From: Streptantibioticus ferralitis
Lineage (GTDB): Bacteria > Actinomycetota > Actinomycetes > Streptomycetales > Streptomycetaceae
Reading direction: 5' to 3'
NCBI RefSeq assembly: GCF_029223525.1
Contig: NZ_JARHTQ010000005.1
Span: 124,001 to 188,000 of the forward strand
DNA: 64,000 bases
Shown here: piece after piece, positions 42,726 to 51,004 of the stretch
Numbering within the stretch: the stretch's first letter is position 1
How the letters are laid out: each line of letters begins with the position of its first letter
Notes under the pieces: generated by a model
What the model was told of the DNA's origin: nothing
Database searches by the model: none
The model's input: only the letters and a program-made list of their open reading frames with translations
Program-made: the position numbers and the translations under genes

Positions 42726-42945
42726 CGAACATTCCCCCAGTTCGCGCGTGATCCAGCCACCCGGCGCCACTCCGAATCAACGCCCGGAATGCGGGATTCC
42801 CAACTGGCGTGCTTCCGTGGCAGGTTCGTTGCACCGAGCAGGCATTGATGGCCAAGTCAGCGATTGTTGCATCAACTTGACAGCCCGACAAGGGAGTTGC
42901 AACCTGTCTAAGGTCCAAACTTCCTGTCGGACTGGGGGAACGCAG
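42726..42945. promoter_or_regulatory. hemH-hemE divergent control region
   Basis: 220 bp between the two hem operons. CAACTTGACAG (42873-42883) includes a consensus -35 TTGACA and matches the operator half upstream of tetR. GTTGCAAC (42896-42903) is a palindrome, and TGTCTAAGG occurs here and before tetR. GGGGGAACG is the hemE ribosome site. Confidence 0.5.
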
Positions 42946-43983
42946 GTGAGTCTGTTTCTGGACGTTGCCTTAGGCAAAGACACGGCGCGGGCGCCCGTCT
43001 GGATCATGCGCCAAGCAGGCCGTTACCTTCCCGAGTACCGCGCTATCAAAGAGCGGTACGGATTCTTTGAAATGTGCCGCAATCCGGAAGCCGTCACCGA
43101 AGTGACCCTGCAACCGGTGCGCCGGTTCGATCTCGATGCGGCGATCTTGTTCAGCGACATCATGGTCCCGCTGGCCGCGATGGGAGTCGACATCGACTTC
43201 GCCCCGGGCCCGGTGATCGCCCATCCGATACGCAGCGCCGCTGACGTGGCGCGACTGCGCGTTCCGGACCAGGAAGAGATCGCTCCCTTTGTCGCCGCGG
43301 CGATTCCCATGGTGCGCGAGGCCGCACACGTACCGTTGATCGGATTCGCCGGTGCGCCGCTCACCCTCGCCGCCTACCTGGTGGAAAGCGGAGGCAGCGG
43401 TGACGGCTTCCCAGCGCTCCGGTCCTGGCTGCACCAGCAGCCCACGGCGGCGCACGCGCTGCTGGGCAAGCTCACCGAGGTGACGATCCGCTATCTGCGC
43501 ATGCAGGTGTCGGCGGGGGCCAACGCGATCCAGCTCTTCGACTCCTGGGCGGGTGTCCACCCGTCGGCGCTCTACGCCCGCTTCGGCCGGCCCTACGCGG
43601 CCCGGGTACTGGCCGGCCTCGGTGACCTGTCCGTCCCACGCATCTACTTCGGGACCAACACCCATCATCTGCTGGAGCAGTTGGCCACCCTGCCCGCGGA
43701 GGTGATCGGCGTCGACTGGCGTGCTCCGCTGTCCGCCGTGCGGCCCGCGCTTCCCGCCAGGACACTGCAGGGCAACCTCGACCCCACGGTGCTGACAGCG
43801 GACCCGGACCTCATCACCGAACTGGCACATGACGTGCTGCGGCATGGGATCGGCGGGCCGCACATCTTCAACCTGGGGCACGGCATCCGCCCTGACGTCC
43901 CCCCCGACCATGTCAGTCACCTCATCGAGGCCGTCCGGTCGTTCGACCGCCGGCAGGCAGCCACCCACAGGGAGACCCGGTGA
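42946..43983 (+). CDS. hemE: Uroporphyrinogen III decarboxylase
   Basis: This 345-residue TIM-barrel enzyme removes four acetate carboxyls to give coproporphyrinogen III. Signatures: WIMRQAGRYLPEYR (substrate Arg/Gln), ILFSDIMVPLAAMGVDIDFA with the catalytic Asp, QLFDSWAGVHPS, GVDWRAPL and LQGNLDPTVL, and HIFNLGHGI. GTG with GGGGGA seven bases upstream. Its stop overlaps the hemF GTG, the first of three such overlaps that tie hemE-F-A-C into one coupled operon. Confidence 0.97.
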   Translation: MSLFLDVALGKDTARAPVWIMRQAGRYLPEYRAIKERYGFFEMCRNPEAVTEVTLQPVRRFDLDAAILFSDIMVPLAAMGVDIDFAPGPVIAHPIRSAADVARLRVPDQEEIAPFVAAAIPMVREAAHVPLIGFAGAPLTLAAYLVESGGSGDGFPALRSWLHQQPTAAHALLGKLTEVTIRYLRMQVSAGANAIQLFDSWAGVHPSALYARFGRPYAARVLAGLGDLSVPRIYFGTNTHHLLEQLATLPAEVIGVDWRAPLSAVRPALPARTLQGNLDPTVLTADPDLITELAHDVLRHGIGGPHIFNLGHGIRPDVPPDHVSHLIEAVRSFDRRQAATHRETR

Positions 43984-44942
43984 GGGATCACGACAAGGTG
44001 CTGGCCCTGCTACGGGCCCAGCAGGCTCGACTGGTGGCCGCCTTCGAGGAGTGCGACGGCAGCGAACGGTTCCAGGAGCACAACTGGCAACGCCCCGCGG
44101 GAGGCGGCGGCTGGGCTCGGATACTCGAGGGCGGAGCGGTCTTCGAGCGGGCGGGTGTGAACGTGTCAGCGGTGCACGGCGACCGCGTACCGCCGTCCAT
44201 CGCCAGGACGGAACCCGGCCGTGAACTGGACCGCGGCTTCTTCGCCACCGGACTGTCCATGGTGGTCCATCCCCGCAACCCCTGGGTTCCGTCCTTCCAC
44301 GCCAACTTCCGCTACTTCGAGGTCGATGACGGGCAGACCTGGTGGTTCGGTGGCGGTGCGGACATGACGCCGTCGTACGGCTTCGAGGAGGACGCCCGGC
44401 ATCTGCACCAGACGCTCAAGGACTGCTGTGACCGTTTCGAGCCGGGTTTCTACGGCCCGGCGAAGCAGGAGTGCGACCGCTACTTCTACCTCCCGCACCG
44501 GCGGGAGACCCGCGGGGTCGGAGGGATCTTCTTCGACCGCCTGCGTCCGCCGGGCCCGCACGGCTGGGACCGTGCGCTGCGTTTCGTCGAGGACGGGCTG
44601 ACCAGTCTCGTGCCCGGCTACCTGCCGATAGTGCTGCGCCGAACGCAGACCGAGTACGGCGAACGCGAGCGGCGCTGGCAGTTGCACCGCCGCAGCCGCT
44701 ACGTCGAGTTCAACCTGGTCTACGACCGGGGCACCCAGTTCGGCCTGCAGACCGGCGGCAACATCGACGCCATCTTGATGTCCCTTCCGCCGTTGGCCGG
44801 TTGGACCTTCCGCCCGCAGCCGGAGCCCGGCAGCGCCGAGGACCGGCTGGCCGACTACCTGCGCCCGAGGGACTGGCTGGCCGTCGAGGCCGATACCCCG
44901 GACGACCGCGCGGCAACAATTCCTCATGAGGCACGTCGATGA
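43980..44942 (+). CDS. hemF: Oxygen-dependent coproporphyrinogen III oxidase
   Basis: This 320-residue enzyme converts coproporphyrinogen III to protoporphyrinogen IX with O2. All family blocks are present: VVHPRNPWVPSFHANFRYFE, WWFGGGADMTPSYGFEED, YFYLPHRRETRGVGGIFFD and RGTQFGLQTGGNIDAILMSL. Actinomycetes normally go through coproheme (CgoX, CpfC, ChdC) and lack HemF, so its place between hemE and hemA is notable. GTG start in a 4-bp overlap with hemE; the stop overlaps hemA. Confidence 0.97.
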   Translation: MRDHDKVLALLRAQQARLVAAFEECDGSERFQEHNWQRPAGGGGWARILEGGAVFERAGVNVSAVHGDRVPPSIARTEPGRELDRGFFATGLSMVVHPRNPWVPSFHANFRYFEVDDGQTWWFGGGADMTPSYGFEEDARHLHQTLKDCCDRFEPGFYGPAKQECDRYFYLPHRRETRGVGGIFFDRLRPPGPHGWDRALRFVEDGLTSLVPGYLPIVLRRTQTEYGERERRWQLHRRSRYVEFNLVYDRGTQFGLQTGGNIDAILMSLPPLAGWTFRPQPEPGSAEDRLADYLRPRDWLAVEADTPDDRAATIPHEARR

Positions 44943-46240
44943 CCCTGCTGAGCATTGGCACCAGTCACCACTCCGCTCCCCTGACCACCCTGGAAGCGAC
45001 CGCGCTCACCACCCCGGACGTCATCCGCCTGCTCGACCGGCTGGCCGAGTCCCCCGCCGTGGCGGAGGCGGTGGTCCTGGCGACCTGCAACCGTACCGAG
45101 CTGTACGCCGACACCGAGGACGCCGACACCGTACTGGCGCACTTCGTGGCCGCGCTCGCGGAGACGGGCGGTGAGGATACCGGCGAACTGCGGTCGATGC
45201 TGCGCGTCCGACGGCGGCAGAGCGCCGCCGAGCATCTGTTCACGGTGGCCAGCGGGCTGGACTCGCTGCTGGTCGGCGACCACCAGATCCGCGGCCAGGT
45301 CCGCGCCGCGTACAACCTGGCCCGCGAACACGGCACCGTCGGGCCGGTGTTGCACGGCTTGTTCCAGCGGGCGCTGCGCGCCGGCAAGCGGGTGGAGACC
45401 GAGACCCGTCTCGGCGGGGCGGCGTCCGGTCTGGTCGCCATCGCCCTGGACGCCGCCGCCGAACTCGCCGGGCCGCTGGAAGGACATCGGGCCCTGGTGA
45501 TCGGCTCCGGCAATCTGGGCAGCCTGAGCGCGGTGGCACTGCACCGGGCAGGCCTGGCGGAGGTCACCGTGGTCAACCGGACCGCGCGGGCGGCCGAACG
45601 GCTCGCCGCGGAGCTGGGCATCCGTACCGTCGCCTGGGCCCAACTGCCCGAGGCGCTGTGCCGTGCGGAGCTGGTGGTCTCGGCGACGGGGGCCAGGAAC
45701 GCGGTGCTGACCCGCGATCTCGTGGTGGCCGCGCTCGCCGAACGGCCCGGCAGCACCAAGGTCCTCATCGATCTGGCCCTCCCCCGGGACATCGATCCGT
45801 CCGTCGCCTCACTGGCAGGCGTGCGGCTGATCGACCTGGTCCGGCTGGAGACCCGGCTGAAGGAGGCCTCGGAGCGGGTGCCGATCGCCGAGGCCCACCG
45901 CATCGTGGCCGCGGAGGCCCGCTGCTACGAGACGGAACGCCACCGGGACGCCGCCACACCGGCCATCGTGGCCATGCGGAAGTCCGCGATGGCCGTGGTG
46001 GACGAGGAGGTGGACCGCCTGCTGCACCGGGTGCCCACCCTGCCCGGCCAGCTCCGCGGCGAGGTCGAGCAGACCGCCCGGCGGATCGCGCGCAAGCTCA
46101 TCCACCGGCCGACGGTCCGCGTCCGGGAGATGGCCACCGAAACCGGTGGCCACACCTATGTCGAGGTGTTGCACGACCTCTTCGGGCCGGAGCCAGCGGG
46201 CACCGCCCGCACATCGAACAGCAACGGGGGAGAACGGTGA
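44939..46240 (+). CDS. hemA: Glutamyl-tRNA reductase
   Basis: This 433-residue NADPH enzyme makes glutamate-1-semialdehyde, the first step of C5 tetrapyrrole synthesis. Signatures: IGTSHHSAPL, catalytic Cys in LATCNRTELYADT, VASGLDSLLVGDHQIRGQV, the nucleotide fold VIGSGNLGSLSAVAL and the C-terminal dimerisation helices. The partner aminotransferase HemL is not in the window. A second HemA copy in the chromosome is likely, since this operon looks accessory; that cannot be checked here. Confidence 0.96.
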   Translation: MTLLSIGTSHHSAPLTTLEATALTTPDVIRLLDRLAESPAVAEAVVLATCNRTELYADTEDADTVLAHFVAALAETGGEDTGELRSMLRVRRRQSAAEHLFTVASGLDSLLVGDHQIRGQVRAAYNLAREHGTVGPVLHGLFQRALRAGKRVETETRLGGAASGLVAIALDAAAELAGPLEGHRALVIGSGNLGSLSAVALHRAGLAEVTVVNRTARAAERLAAELGIRTVAWAQLPEALCRAELVVSATGARNAVLTRDLVVAALAERPGSTKVLIDLALPRDIDPSVASLAGVRLIDLVRLETRLKEASERVPIAEAHRIVAAEARCYETERHRDAATPAIVAMRKSAMAVVDEEVDRLLHRVPTLPGQLRGEVEQTARRIARKLIHRPTVRVREMATETGGHTYVEVLHDLFGPEPAGTARTSNSNGGER

Positions 46241-47163
46241 CCACTCAGGCCTCGACGCACGTACTGAGGATGGGGACCCGCGGCAGTGCGCTGGCACTGG
46301 CGCAGTCCTCCTCCTTCGCCGCGGCACTCAGCGAAGTGAGCGGAGCCTCCGTACGGACCGTCGGCATCACCACCCAGGGCGACACCAGCAACGCGGCCAT
46401 CGCGACGATGGGCAGCACCGGGGTCTTCGTCCAGGCCGTACGGGCCGCCCTGCTGGCCGAGGAGATCGACTTCGCGGTGCACTCCTACAAGGACCTGCCG
46501 ACCGCCGTACCGGACGGCATCACCATCGCGGCCGTCCCGGTCCGGGAGGATCCACGGGACGCCGTCGTCGCCGCCGACGGCCGTACGCTGGCCCAACTGC
46601 CGCCGGGTGCACGGGTCGGCACCGGATCGCCGCGCCGCGCGGGGCAGTTGCTCTCGATGCATCCTCAGTTGGACGTCGTACCACTGCGCGGCAATGTCGA
46701 CTCCAGGATCGGCAGGGTCCGTAGCGGACAACTGGACGCCGTCGTCGTGGCCGCCGCCGGCCTGGCCCGGCTCGGCCGGCTGGCCGAGGCCAGCCAGATC
46801 CTGGACCCGGACGCCTTCGTCCCCGCCCCCGCCCAGGGCGCACTGGCGGTGGAGTGCCGCTCGGACGATCCGGGGCTGCTGGCGCTGCTGAGCGCCCTGG
46901 ACGACCGGGACACCCGGTGTGCGGTCGAAGCGGAACGGGCGGTCCTGGCCCGGCTGGAAGCGGGGTGCAGCGCACCGGTCGGCGCCCATGCCCGGATCGC
47001 GCGGTCCCGGGCCCGGCTGGAACTGTGCGCCGTCATCACCTCACCCGACGGACGGCACCGCACCTACCGGACCATGTCCGCGTCCCCGACCGACGCCACG
47101 GCCACCGGCCACACCCTGGCCGACACCCTGCTGGCCGACCACAACACCTCGACGGGAGCCTGA
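46237..47163 (+). CDS. hemC: Hydroxymethylbilane synthase
   Basis: This 308-residue enzyme polymerises four porphobilinogens. Signatures: [35 protein letters not shown]-like [39 protein letters not shown] and the cofactor-binding Cys in [15 protein letters not shown] overlapping the hemA stop. Uroporphyrinogen III synthase (hemD), often next to or fused with hemC, is absent here, so a copy elsewhere must complete the pathway. Confidence 0.96.
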   Translation: MTTQASTHVLRMGTRGSALALAQSSSFAAALSEVSGASVRTVGITTQGDTSNAAIATMGSTGVFVQAVRAALLAEEIDFAVHSYKDLPTAVPDGITIAAVPVREDPRDAVVAADGRTLAQLPPGARVGTGSPRRAGQLLSMHPQLDVVPLRGNVDSRIGRVRSGQLDAVVVAAAGLARLGRLAEASQILDPDAFVPAPAQGALAVECRSDDPGLLALLSALDDRDTRCAVEAERAVLARLEAGCSAPVGAHARIARSRARLELCAVITSPDGRHRTYRTMSASPTDATATGHTLADTLLADHNTSTGA

Positions 47164-47165
47164 AG

Positions 47166-48158
47166 TTGACCTCCGATTCCGCTCACCCCGCACTTCGGCC
47201 CCGTCGGCTGCGCAGCGGCGGGGCCATCCGCGAACTCGTCGCGGAAACCCGGTTGCACGCCAAGAACCTGGTGCTGCCCGTCTTCGTCAAGGAAGACCTC
47301 CGAGAGCCGCGGCCGATTCCCGCCATGCCCGGAGTGGTCCAACACGGCCTGGTTTCACTACGGAAGGCGGTCCGCGAGGCCGCTGACGCGGGCGTCGGCG
47401 GCATCATGCTGTTCGCCGTGCCGAGCCGCAAGGACGCCGTCGGTTCCGAGGCCACCAGTCCCGACGGCATTCTGCAGCGGGCCATCCATGAGGCCGTTGA
47501 CGAGGCGGGCGACGCGTTGGTGGTCATGAGCGACCTGTGCCTCGACGAGTTCACCGATCACGGGCACTGCGGACTGCTCGACGCGGGCGGCCGGGTCGAC
47601 AACGACGCGACGCTGGAGCGGTACGCCGACATGGCGGTCGCCCAGGCCCGGGCGGGAGTGCACACGGTCGGCCCCAGCGGCATGATGGACGGCCAGGTCG
47701 CAGCGATCCGGACCGCACTGGATGGCGCGGGCTTCGCCGATGTGTCGATCCTGGCCTACACGGCGAAGTACGCCTCGGCCTTCTACGGTCCGTTCCGGGA
47801 CGCCGTGGAGTGCGAGTTGCGCGGAGACCGCAAGACCTACCAGATGGATCCCGCCAACGCGGCCGAGGCGCTACGGGAGTTGCGGTTGGACCTGGCGGAG
47901 GGCGCCGACATGGTCATGGTCAAACCCGCCATGGGCTACCTCGATGTGCTCCGCACCGTCGCCGACCGGTGCGACCTCCCGGTGGCCGCCTACCAGGTCT
48001 CGGGTGAGCTCGCCATGGTCGAGGCGGCCGCCGCGCGCGGGTGGATCGACCGCGACAGGGCCATCCGGGAGACGCTCACCTCGATCCGACGGGCGGGCGC
48101 CACGATCATCCTCACGTACTGGGCGGTGGAGGTGGCGACCGCGGGGTTGAACTCCTGA
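47166..48158 (+). CDS. hemB: Porphobilinogen synthase (delta-aminolevulinate dehydratase)
   Basis: This 330-residue TIM-barrel enzyme condenses two ALA. Active-site lysines lie in [20 protein letters not shown] and [15 protein letters not shown]. The metal loop reads [14 protein letters not shown], with two of the usual three zinc Cys and Asp in place of the third, so it is probably Mg-dependent or mixed. TTG start: the only good site is GGGAG eight bases before it, and it lies two bases after the hemC stop. Last tetrapyrrole gene of the operon. Confidence 0.96.
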   Translation: MTSDSAHPALRPRRLRSGGAIRELVAETRLHAKNLVLPVFVKEDLREPRPIPAMPGVVQHGLVSLRKAVREAADAGVGGIMLFAVPSRKDAVGSEATSPDGILQRAIHEAVDEAGDALVVMSDLCLDEFTDHGHCGLLDAGGRVDNDATLERYADMAVAQARAGVHTVGPSGMMDGQVAAIRTALDGAGFADVSILAYTAKYASAFYGPFRDAVECELRGDRKTYQMDPANAAEALRELRLDLAEGADMVMVKPAMGYLDVLRTVADRCDLPVAAYQVSGELAMVEAAAARGWIDRDRAIRETLTSIRRAGATIILTYWAVEVATAGLNS

Positions 48159-48216
48159 TCGCCGGTGCGGGGCGGTGTGGAGAGAGACGATCGCGCGGCA
48201 AAGCACAAGGAGCGGA

Positions 48217-48300
48217 CCCCCTTCTCTTCTTCGTCGGCCAGGCGATATCCATGAGTTGGGCCATCGGCCATCGCCGCACGTCAGACATGAGAGAAGGGGG
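48217..48300 (+). promoter_or_regulatory. Long-range hairpin covering the ribosome site of the ferredoxin-MBL gene
   Basis: CCCCCTTCTCT (48217-48227) is perfectly complementary to AGAGAAGGGGG (48290-48300), and the latter contains the Shine-Dalgarno sequence six bases before the ATG at 48307. A smaller stem GGCGAT / ATCGCC lies in between. This could gate translation, by an unknown signal or protein. Confidence 0.5.
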
Positions 48301-48306
48301 CGCACC

Positions 48307-49197
48307 ATGCCCAACGGACCATCCGACGACCCGGGCGGCTGGTATGTGGACGACCGCTGTACGAACTGCGATGTCGCGCGGCAACTCGCCCCGGGACTGA
48401 TCGGCGAGGTCGACGGCGTCTCACGGATCCTGCACCAGCCGCGGAACGCGGAGGAGTCGCGGCAGTTGCACGCCGCCGCGTACGCCTGCCACACCCGGTC
48501 GATCCGCCATCCCTCCCGACAGCTCGACCCGGCGCTCGATCCGTATCCGCTGCGGCTGGACGAGGGTGTGTACTTCTGCGGTCACAACTCACGGCAGAAC
48601 GCCGGGGCCAACTCCTATCTGCTTCTTCGCCCTTCGGGGAACCTGATGGTCGACACCCCGCGCTGGAGTGATGCGCTGGCCACGCGGTACGAGGCATGGG
48701 GGCCGGTCACGGAGGTGCTGCTGACCCACCGGGACCATGTCGCGCACGGCCGACGCTACGCGGACCGCTTCGGCGCCCGGCTCTGGATCCACGAGGGCGA
48801 CCTGGACGCCGCTCCAGACGCCGACCGGGTACTGCGCGGCACCGAACCGGTCGAGGTGTCCGAGGGCGTCATCGCACACCCGCTGTCCGGGCACACCGAG
48901 GGGAGCGTGCTCTACGTCGCGGACCAGCGCTACTGCTTCAGCGGCGACAGCTTCTACTGGTCGCGCAGCACGCAGGACATCGAAGTGGCGCAGAGCGTCA
49001 CCTGGTACTCCATCGAGGTGTTGGCGGCCTCTCTCGCGCGCAGCGTCGATCGGCTCCGCTTCGAGTGGTTGCTACCGGGACACGGCGACCGCCAGTACCT
49101 TCCCGCCGAGGAGATGACCGAACGGCTGCGGGGGCTGGCCAAGCGCGTTCAGCAACTGCGACCCGAACCTGTCGACTTCACCGCCTTGCGCTGGTGA
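48307..49197 (+). CDS. Ferredoxin-like domain fused to a metallo-beta-lactamase-fold hydrolase
   Basis: This 296-residue protein is in two parts. Residues 1-65 resemble a single-cluster ferredoxin domain (GGWYVDDRCTNCDVARQLAP, later AAYACHTRSIRHP), with Cys spacing incomplete for a full 4Fe-4S site. Residues 80-290 are an MBL fold with HxxDH-like LTHRDHVAHGRRYADRF, SGHTEGSVLY, FSGDSFYW and LLPGHGDRQYLP as metal ligands. It is not a true lactamase; thioesterase or hydrolase roles are usual. It follows hemB in the same direction, 148 bp downstream, so a link to the hem genes is likely but unproven. Confidence 0.82.
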   Translation: MPNGPSDDPGGWYVDDRCTNCDVARQLAPGLIGEVDGVSRILHQPRNAEESRQLHAAAYACHTRSIRHPSRQLDPALDPYPLRLDEGVYFCGHNSRQNAGANSYLLLRPSGNLMVDTPRWSDALATRYEAWGPVTEVLLTHRDHVAHGRRYADRFGARLWIHEGDLDAAPDADRVLRGTEPVEVSEGVIAHPLSGHTEGSVLYVADQRYCFSGDSFYWSRSTQDIEVAQSVTWYSIEVLAASLARSVDRLRFEWLLPGHGDRQYLPAEEMTERLRGLAKRVQQLRPEPVDFTALRW

Positions 49198-49222
49198 GAC
49201 CCGCCCTCGGGGTACGGCTTCC

Positions 49223-49268
49223 GGTGTGGGCCAGGCCACGACGAAGGTGTGGGCCAGGCCACACCAAA
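49223..49268 (+). terminator. Two tandem 23-bp repeats with a terminator-like stem
   Basis: GGTGTGGGCCAGGCCACGAC and its near copy follow the MBL gene; the second copy folds as GGTGTGG-gccagg-CCACACC. Likely a transcription end for the hem/MBL operon. Confidence 0.5.
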
Positions 49269-49469
49269 AGGGGCATGCGCGGGGTCGGGGGTGTGACTTA
49301 CCTCTCTCCGGCATATCGGACCAATAGCCTCATTTCCGGACTTCATACCCCCTGACCTGCAGTTTCCTTTATTCCGCATCACCGAGTGCCCGTTTTCTCC
49401 CCTTCAGGGGGGTCTTGCCCCACCCCCGCGATCCATGTTTCTGTCGACATCGCCCGCTGCCGCGGGCCC
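49269..49469. other. Upstream region of the rpfA riboswitch
   Basis: Two hundred bases with lower GC content around 49290-49380 (ATATCGGACCAATAGCCTC), probably containing the rpfA promoter. No gene is supported. A CCCCTTCAGGGG stem is present at about 49403. Confidence 0.4.
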
Positions 49470-49650
49470 CGCCGGTCGGAACGCCGAATCCTGCCGCCAA
49501 CCGACGGGAACACCCGACGCGACAGCGCCGAAGGCAGGAGCGGGGGACCCAAGGTCCACCGCCGGTCCACCCCACGACACGGACCGGCTAGGGGTAAAGC
49601 CGCGCGCCACACCAGCCGCGACCGGGCACTCACCAGCCCGAACCCGACAG
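49470..49650 (+). ncRNA. c-di-AMP (ydaO/yuaA) riboswitch upstream of rpfA
   Basis: The leader contains the conserved ydaO blocks in order: GCCGAATCCTGCC, then GGCAGGAGCGGGGGACCCA, then CTAGGGGTAAAGCCG. These pair in the published fold. The element ends some 35 bases before the rpfA start. In Streptomyces this riboswitch class sits before rpf and other cell-wall hydrolase genes and shuts them off when c-di-AMP is high. Boundaries are approximate. Confidence 0.88.
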
Positions 49651-49684
49651 CTGACCTCGCAGGCGTCGGTGAGGAACCACACCC

Positions 49685-50047
49685 ATGCCCAAGCTCAGCC
49701 ATGCCTCCAAGACCACCCGCATCGCCACGCTCGCCGGCATCGCCACCGCCGCCATCACCATCCCCGTCCTCAGCGCCACCACCGCCTCCGCCGCCACCAC
49801 CGCCACCTGGGACCGCGTAGCCCAGTGCGAATCCAGCGGCAACTGGTCCAACCACAACACCGGCGGCAACGGCCACTACGGCGGCCTGCAGTTCTCCCCC
49901 TCCAGCTGGGCAGCCGCCGGCGGCCTGAAGTTCGCCCCCCGCGCCGACTACGCCTCCAAGGACCAGCAGATCACCGTCGCCAACAAGCTCCTGGCCATGC
50001 AGGGCCCGGGCGCCTGGCAGTGCGCCAAGGCCGGCGGCCTGAAGTGA
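49685..50047 (+). CDS. rpfA: Resuscitation-promoting-factor-type transglycosylase
   Basis: This 120-residue secreted protein has a signal peptide at 1-37 (LAGIATAAITIPVLSATTAS-A). The rest is one Rpf domain, ATWDRVAQCESSGNWSNHNT, with the catalytic Glu in QCESSGNW, then GGLQFSPSSWAAAGG and the disulphide Cys pair (QCES ... WQCAK). It cleaves peptidoglycan glycan strands to allow spore germination or regrowth. It lacks the LysM domain found in longer Streptomyces Rpf proteins. Expression should depend on c-di-AMP through the leader. Confidence 0.93.
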   Translation: MPKLSHASKTTRIATLAGIATAAITIPVLSATTASAATTATWDRVAQCESSGNWSNHNTGGNGHYGGLQFSPSSWAAAGGLKFAPRADYASKDQQITVANKLLAMQGPGAWQCAKAGGLK

Positions 50048-50187
50048 CCCCACGGCCGCTAACGCGATGACCACCGACGACCACCTTGTGTAGTCGCCGC
50101 TGGTCATCGGGCGTACGCGGTCTCATGACGCCGCGCCGCACAAGCAGCCGGGGTACTGAGGATTCCGCCGGATGGGCGCCGGATGGG
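50048..50187. other. Intergenic, no feature seen
   Basis: Between rpfA and the oxidoreductase remnant; no frame or clear hairpin is supported. Confidence 0.4.
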
Positions 50188-50295
50188 TTAACCCTCTCCC
50201 CCGATCCGGAGCAGCAACCTGCCGGTGGTGGTGCGGCCTTCGATCAGCCGGTGCGCCTGCGCCGCTTCGCACAGCGGCAGTTCGAGGCCTGAGTC
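50188..50295 (-). pseudogene. 3' remnant of a zinc-type alcohol dehydrogenase/quinone reductase
   Basis: SGLELPLCEAAQAHRLIEGR then TTTGRLLLRI and a stop matches the conserved end of MDR-family quinone oxidoreductases (FPLAEAAEAHRLLESG...TGKVVL). Nothing of the preceding ~290 residues is present. Confidence 0.55.
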
Positions 50296-50350
50296 CTGTC
50301 CGGCCTCCGGCAGCCTTCGGCCGCGCCGAAGTCCCGCATTGGACAGCCTC

Positions 50351-50893
50351 CTAATCCTCCTTCTTCGGCGAAGGATCGGTCAGCTCGTCCGCCAGCAGAT
50401 CCATCAGCAGCCCGTCGTGCCAGCTGCCGTCAGGACCGCGTTCGTACTGCCGCATGATGCCGACCGGCCGGAAGCCGACGTTGCGGTAGCACTGGATGGC
50501 GGCGGTGTTGTCGGCCGCGGGATCGATCACCAGGCGGTGGTGTCCGTGGTCGGCGATCAGGTGCCGGGCGAGGGTACGGACGGCGTCGGTGCCCACTCCG
50601 CGGCCGTGCACGGCCGGGTCGACGTAGATGTCGATGCTGGCATGGCGGTAGTCCGGTTCCAGCTCGGCGGCCCATTGGATCGCGCCGACCACCCGGCCCT
50701 CGTACTCGATCGCCAGATGGTGGGAGCCCGGTTCGGCCAGGTCCTCCGCCACCGCCGCCACCAAGTCCTCGCCGCCGCGCCACCGTTGGTACACCTCTGG
50801 TGTGGTACGGATGTCGGCCAGCGCGGGGATGTCGGCGACCGTCGCCGGCCGCAGGGTGACCGAGGTGCCGTACAGCGTCGTCTGCATGTCCAT
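50351..50893 (-). CDS. GNAT acetyltransferase, aminoglycoside AAC(6')-like
   Basis: This 180-residue GNAT enzyme has N-terminal VTLRPATVADIPALADIRTT, an acidic strand (GAIQWAAELEPDYRHASIDI), the acetyl-CoA loop HGRGVGTDAVRTLARHLI and C-terminal NTAAIQCYRNVGFRPVGIMR. The layout matches AAC(6')-type and related aminoglycoside or amine acetyltransferases; actual drug resistance is not established. ATG at MDMQTT; the second ATG two codons in is an alternative. Strongly acidic tail (LADELTDPSPKKED). Divergent from the patatin-like gene. Confidence 0.87.
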   Translation of the reverse strand: MDMQTTLYGTSVTLRPATVADIPALADIRTTPEVYQRWRGGEDLVAAVAEDLAEPGSHHLAIEYEGRVVGAIQWAAELEPDYRHASIDIYVDPAVHGRGVGTDAVRTLARHLIADHGHHRLVIDPAADNTAAIQCYRNVGFRPVGIMRQYERGPDGSWHDGLLMDLLADELTDPSPKKED

Positions 50894-51004
50894 GGACGCT
50901 ACCGGCACCCGATGCGGGCCCACCGGTTGGACTCGCGCGGCTCGGGGCCTGTCGCGCAGCGGGCGGGGGCGCATTACTCTGGCACAAACGCCGAGGGAAG
51001 CCGG

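Noticed and set aside
39579-48158. Hem cluster as a bacteriochlorophyll or cobalamin pathway
   Set aside because: No Mg- or Co-chelatase subunits, methyltransferases or reductases of those routes are present; the last enzyme is a ferrochelatase.
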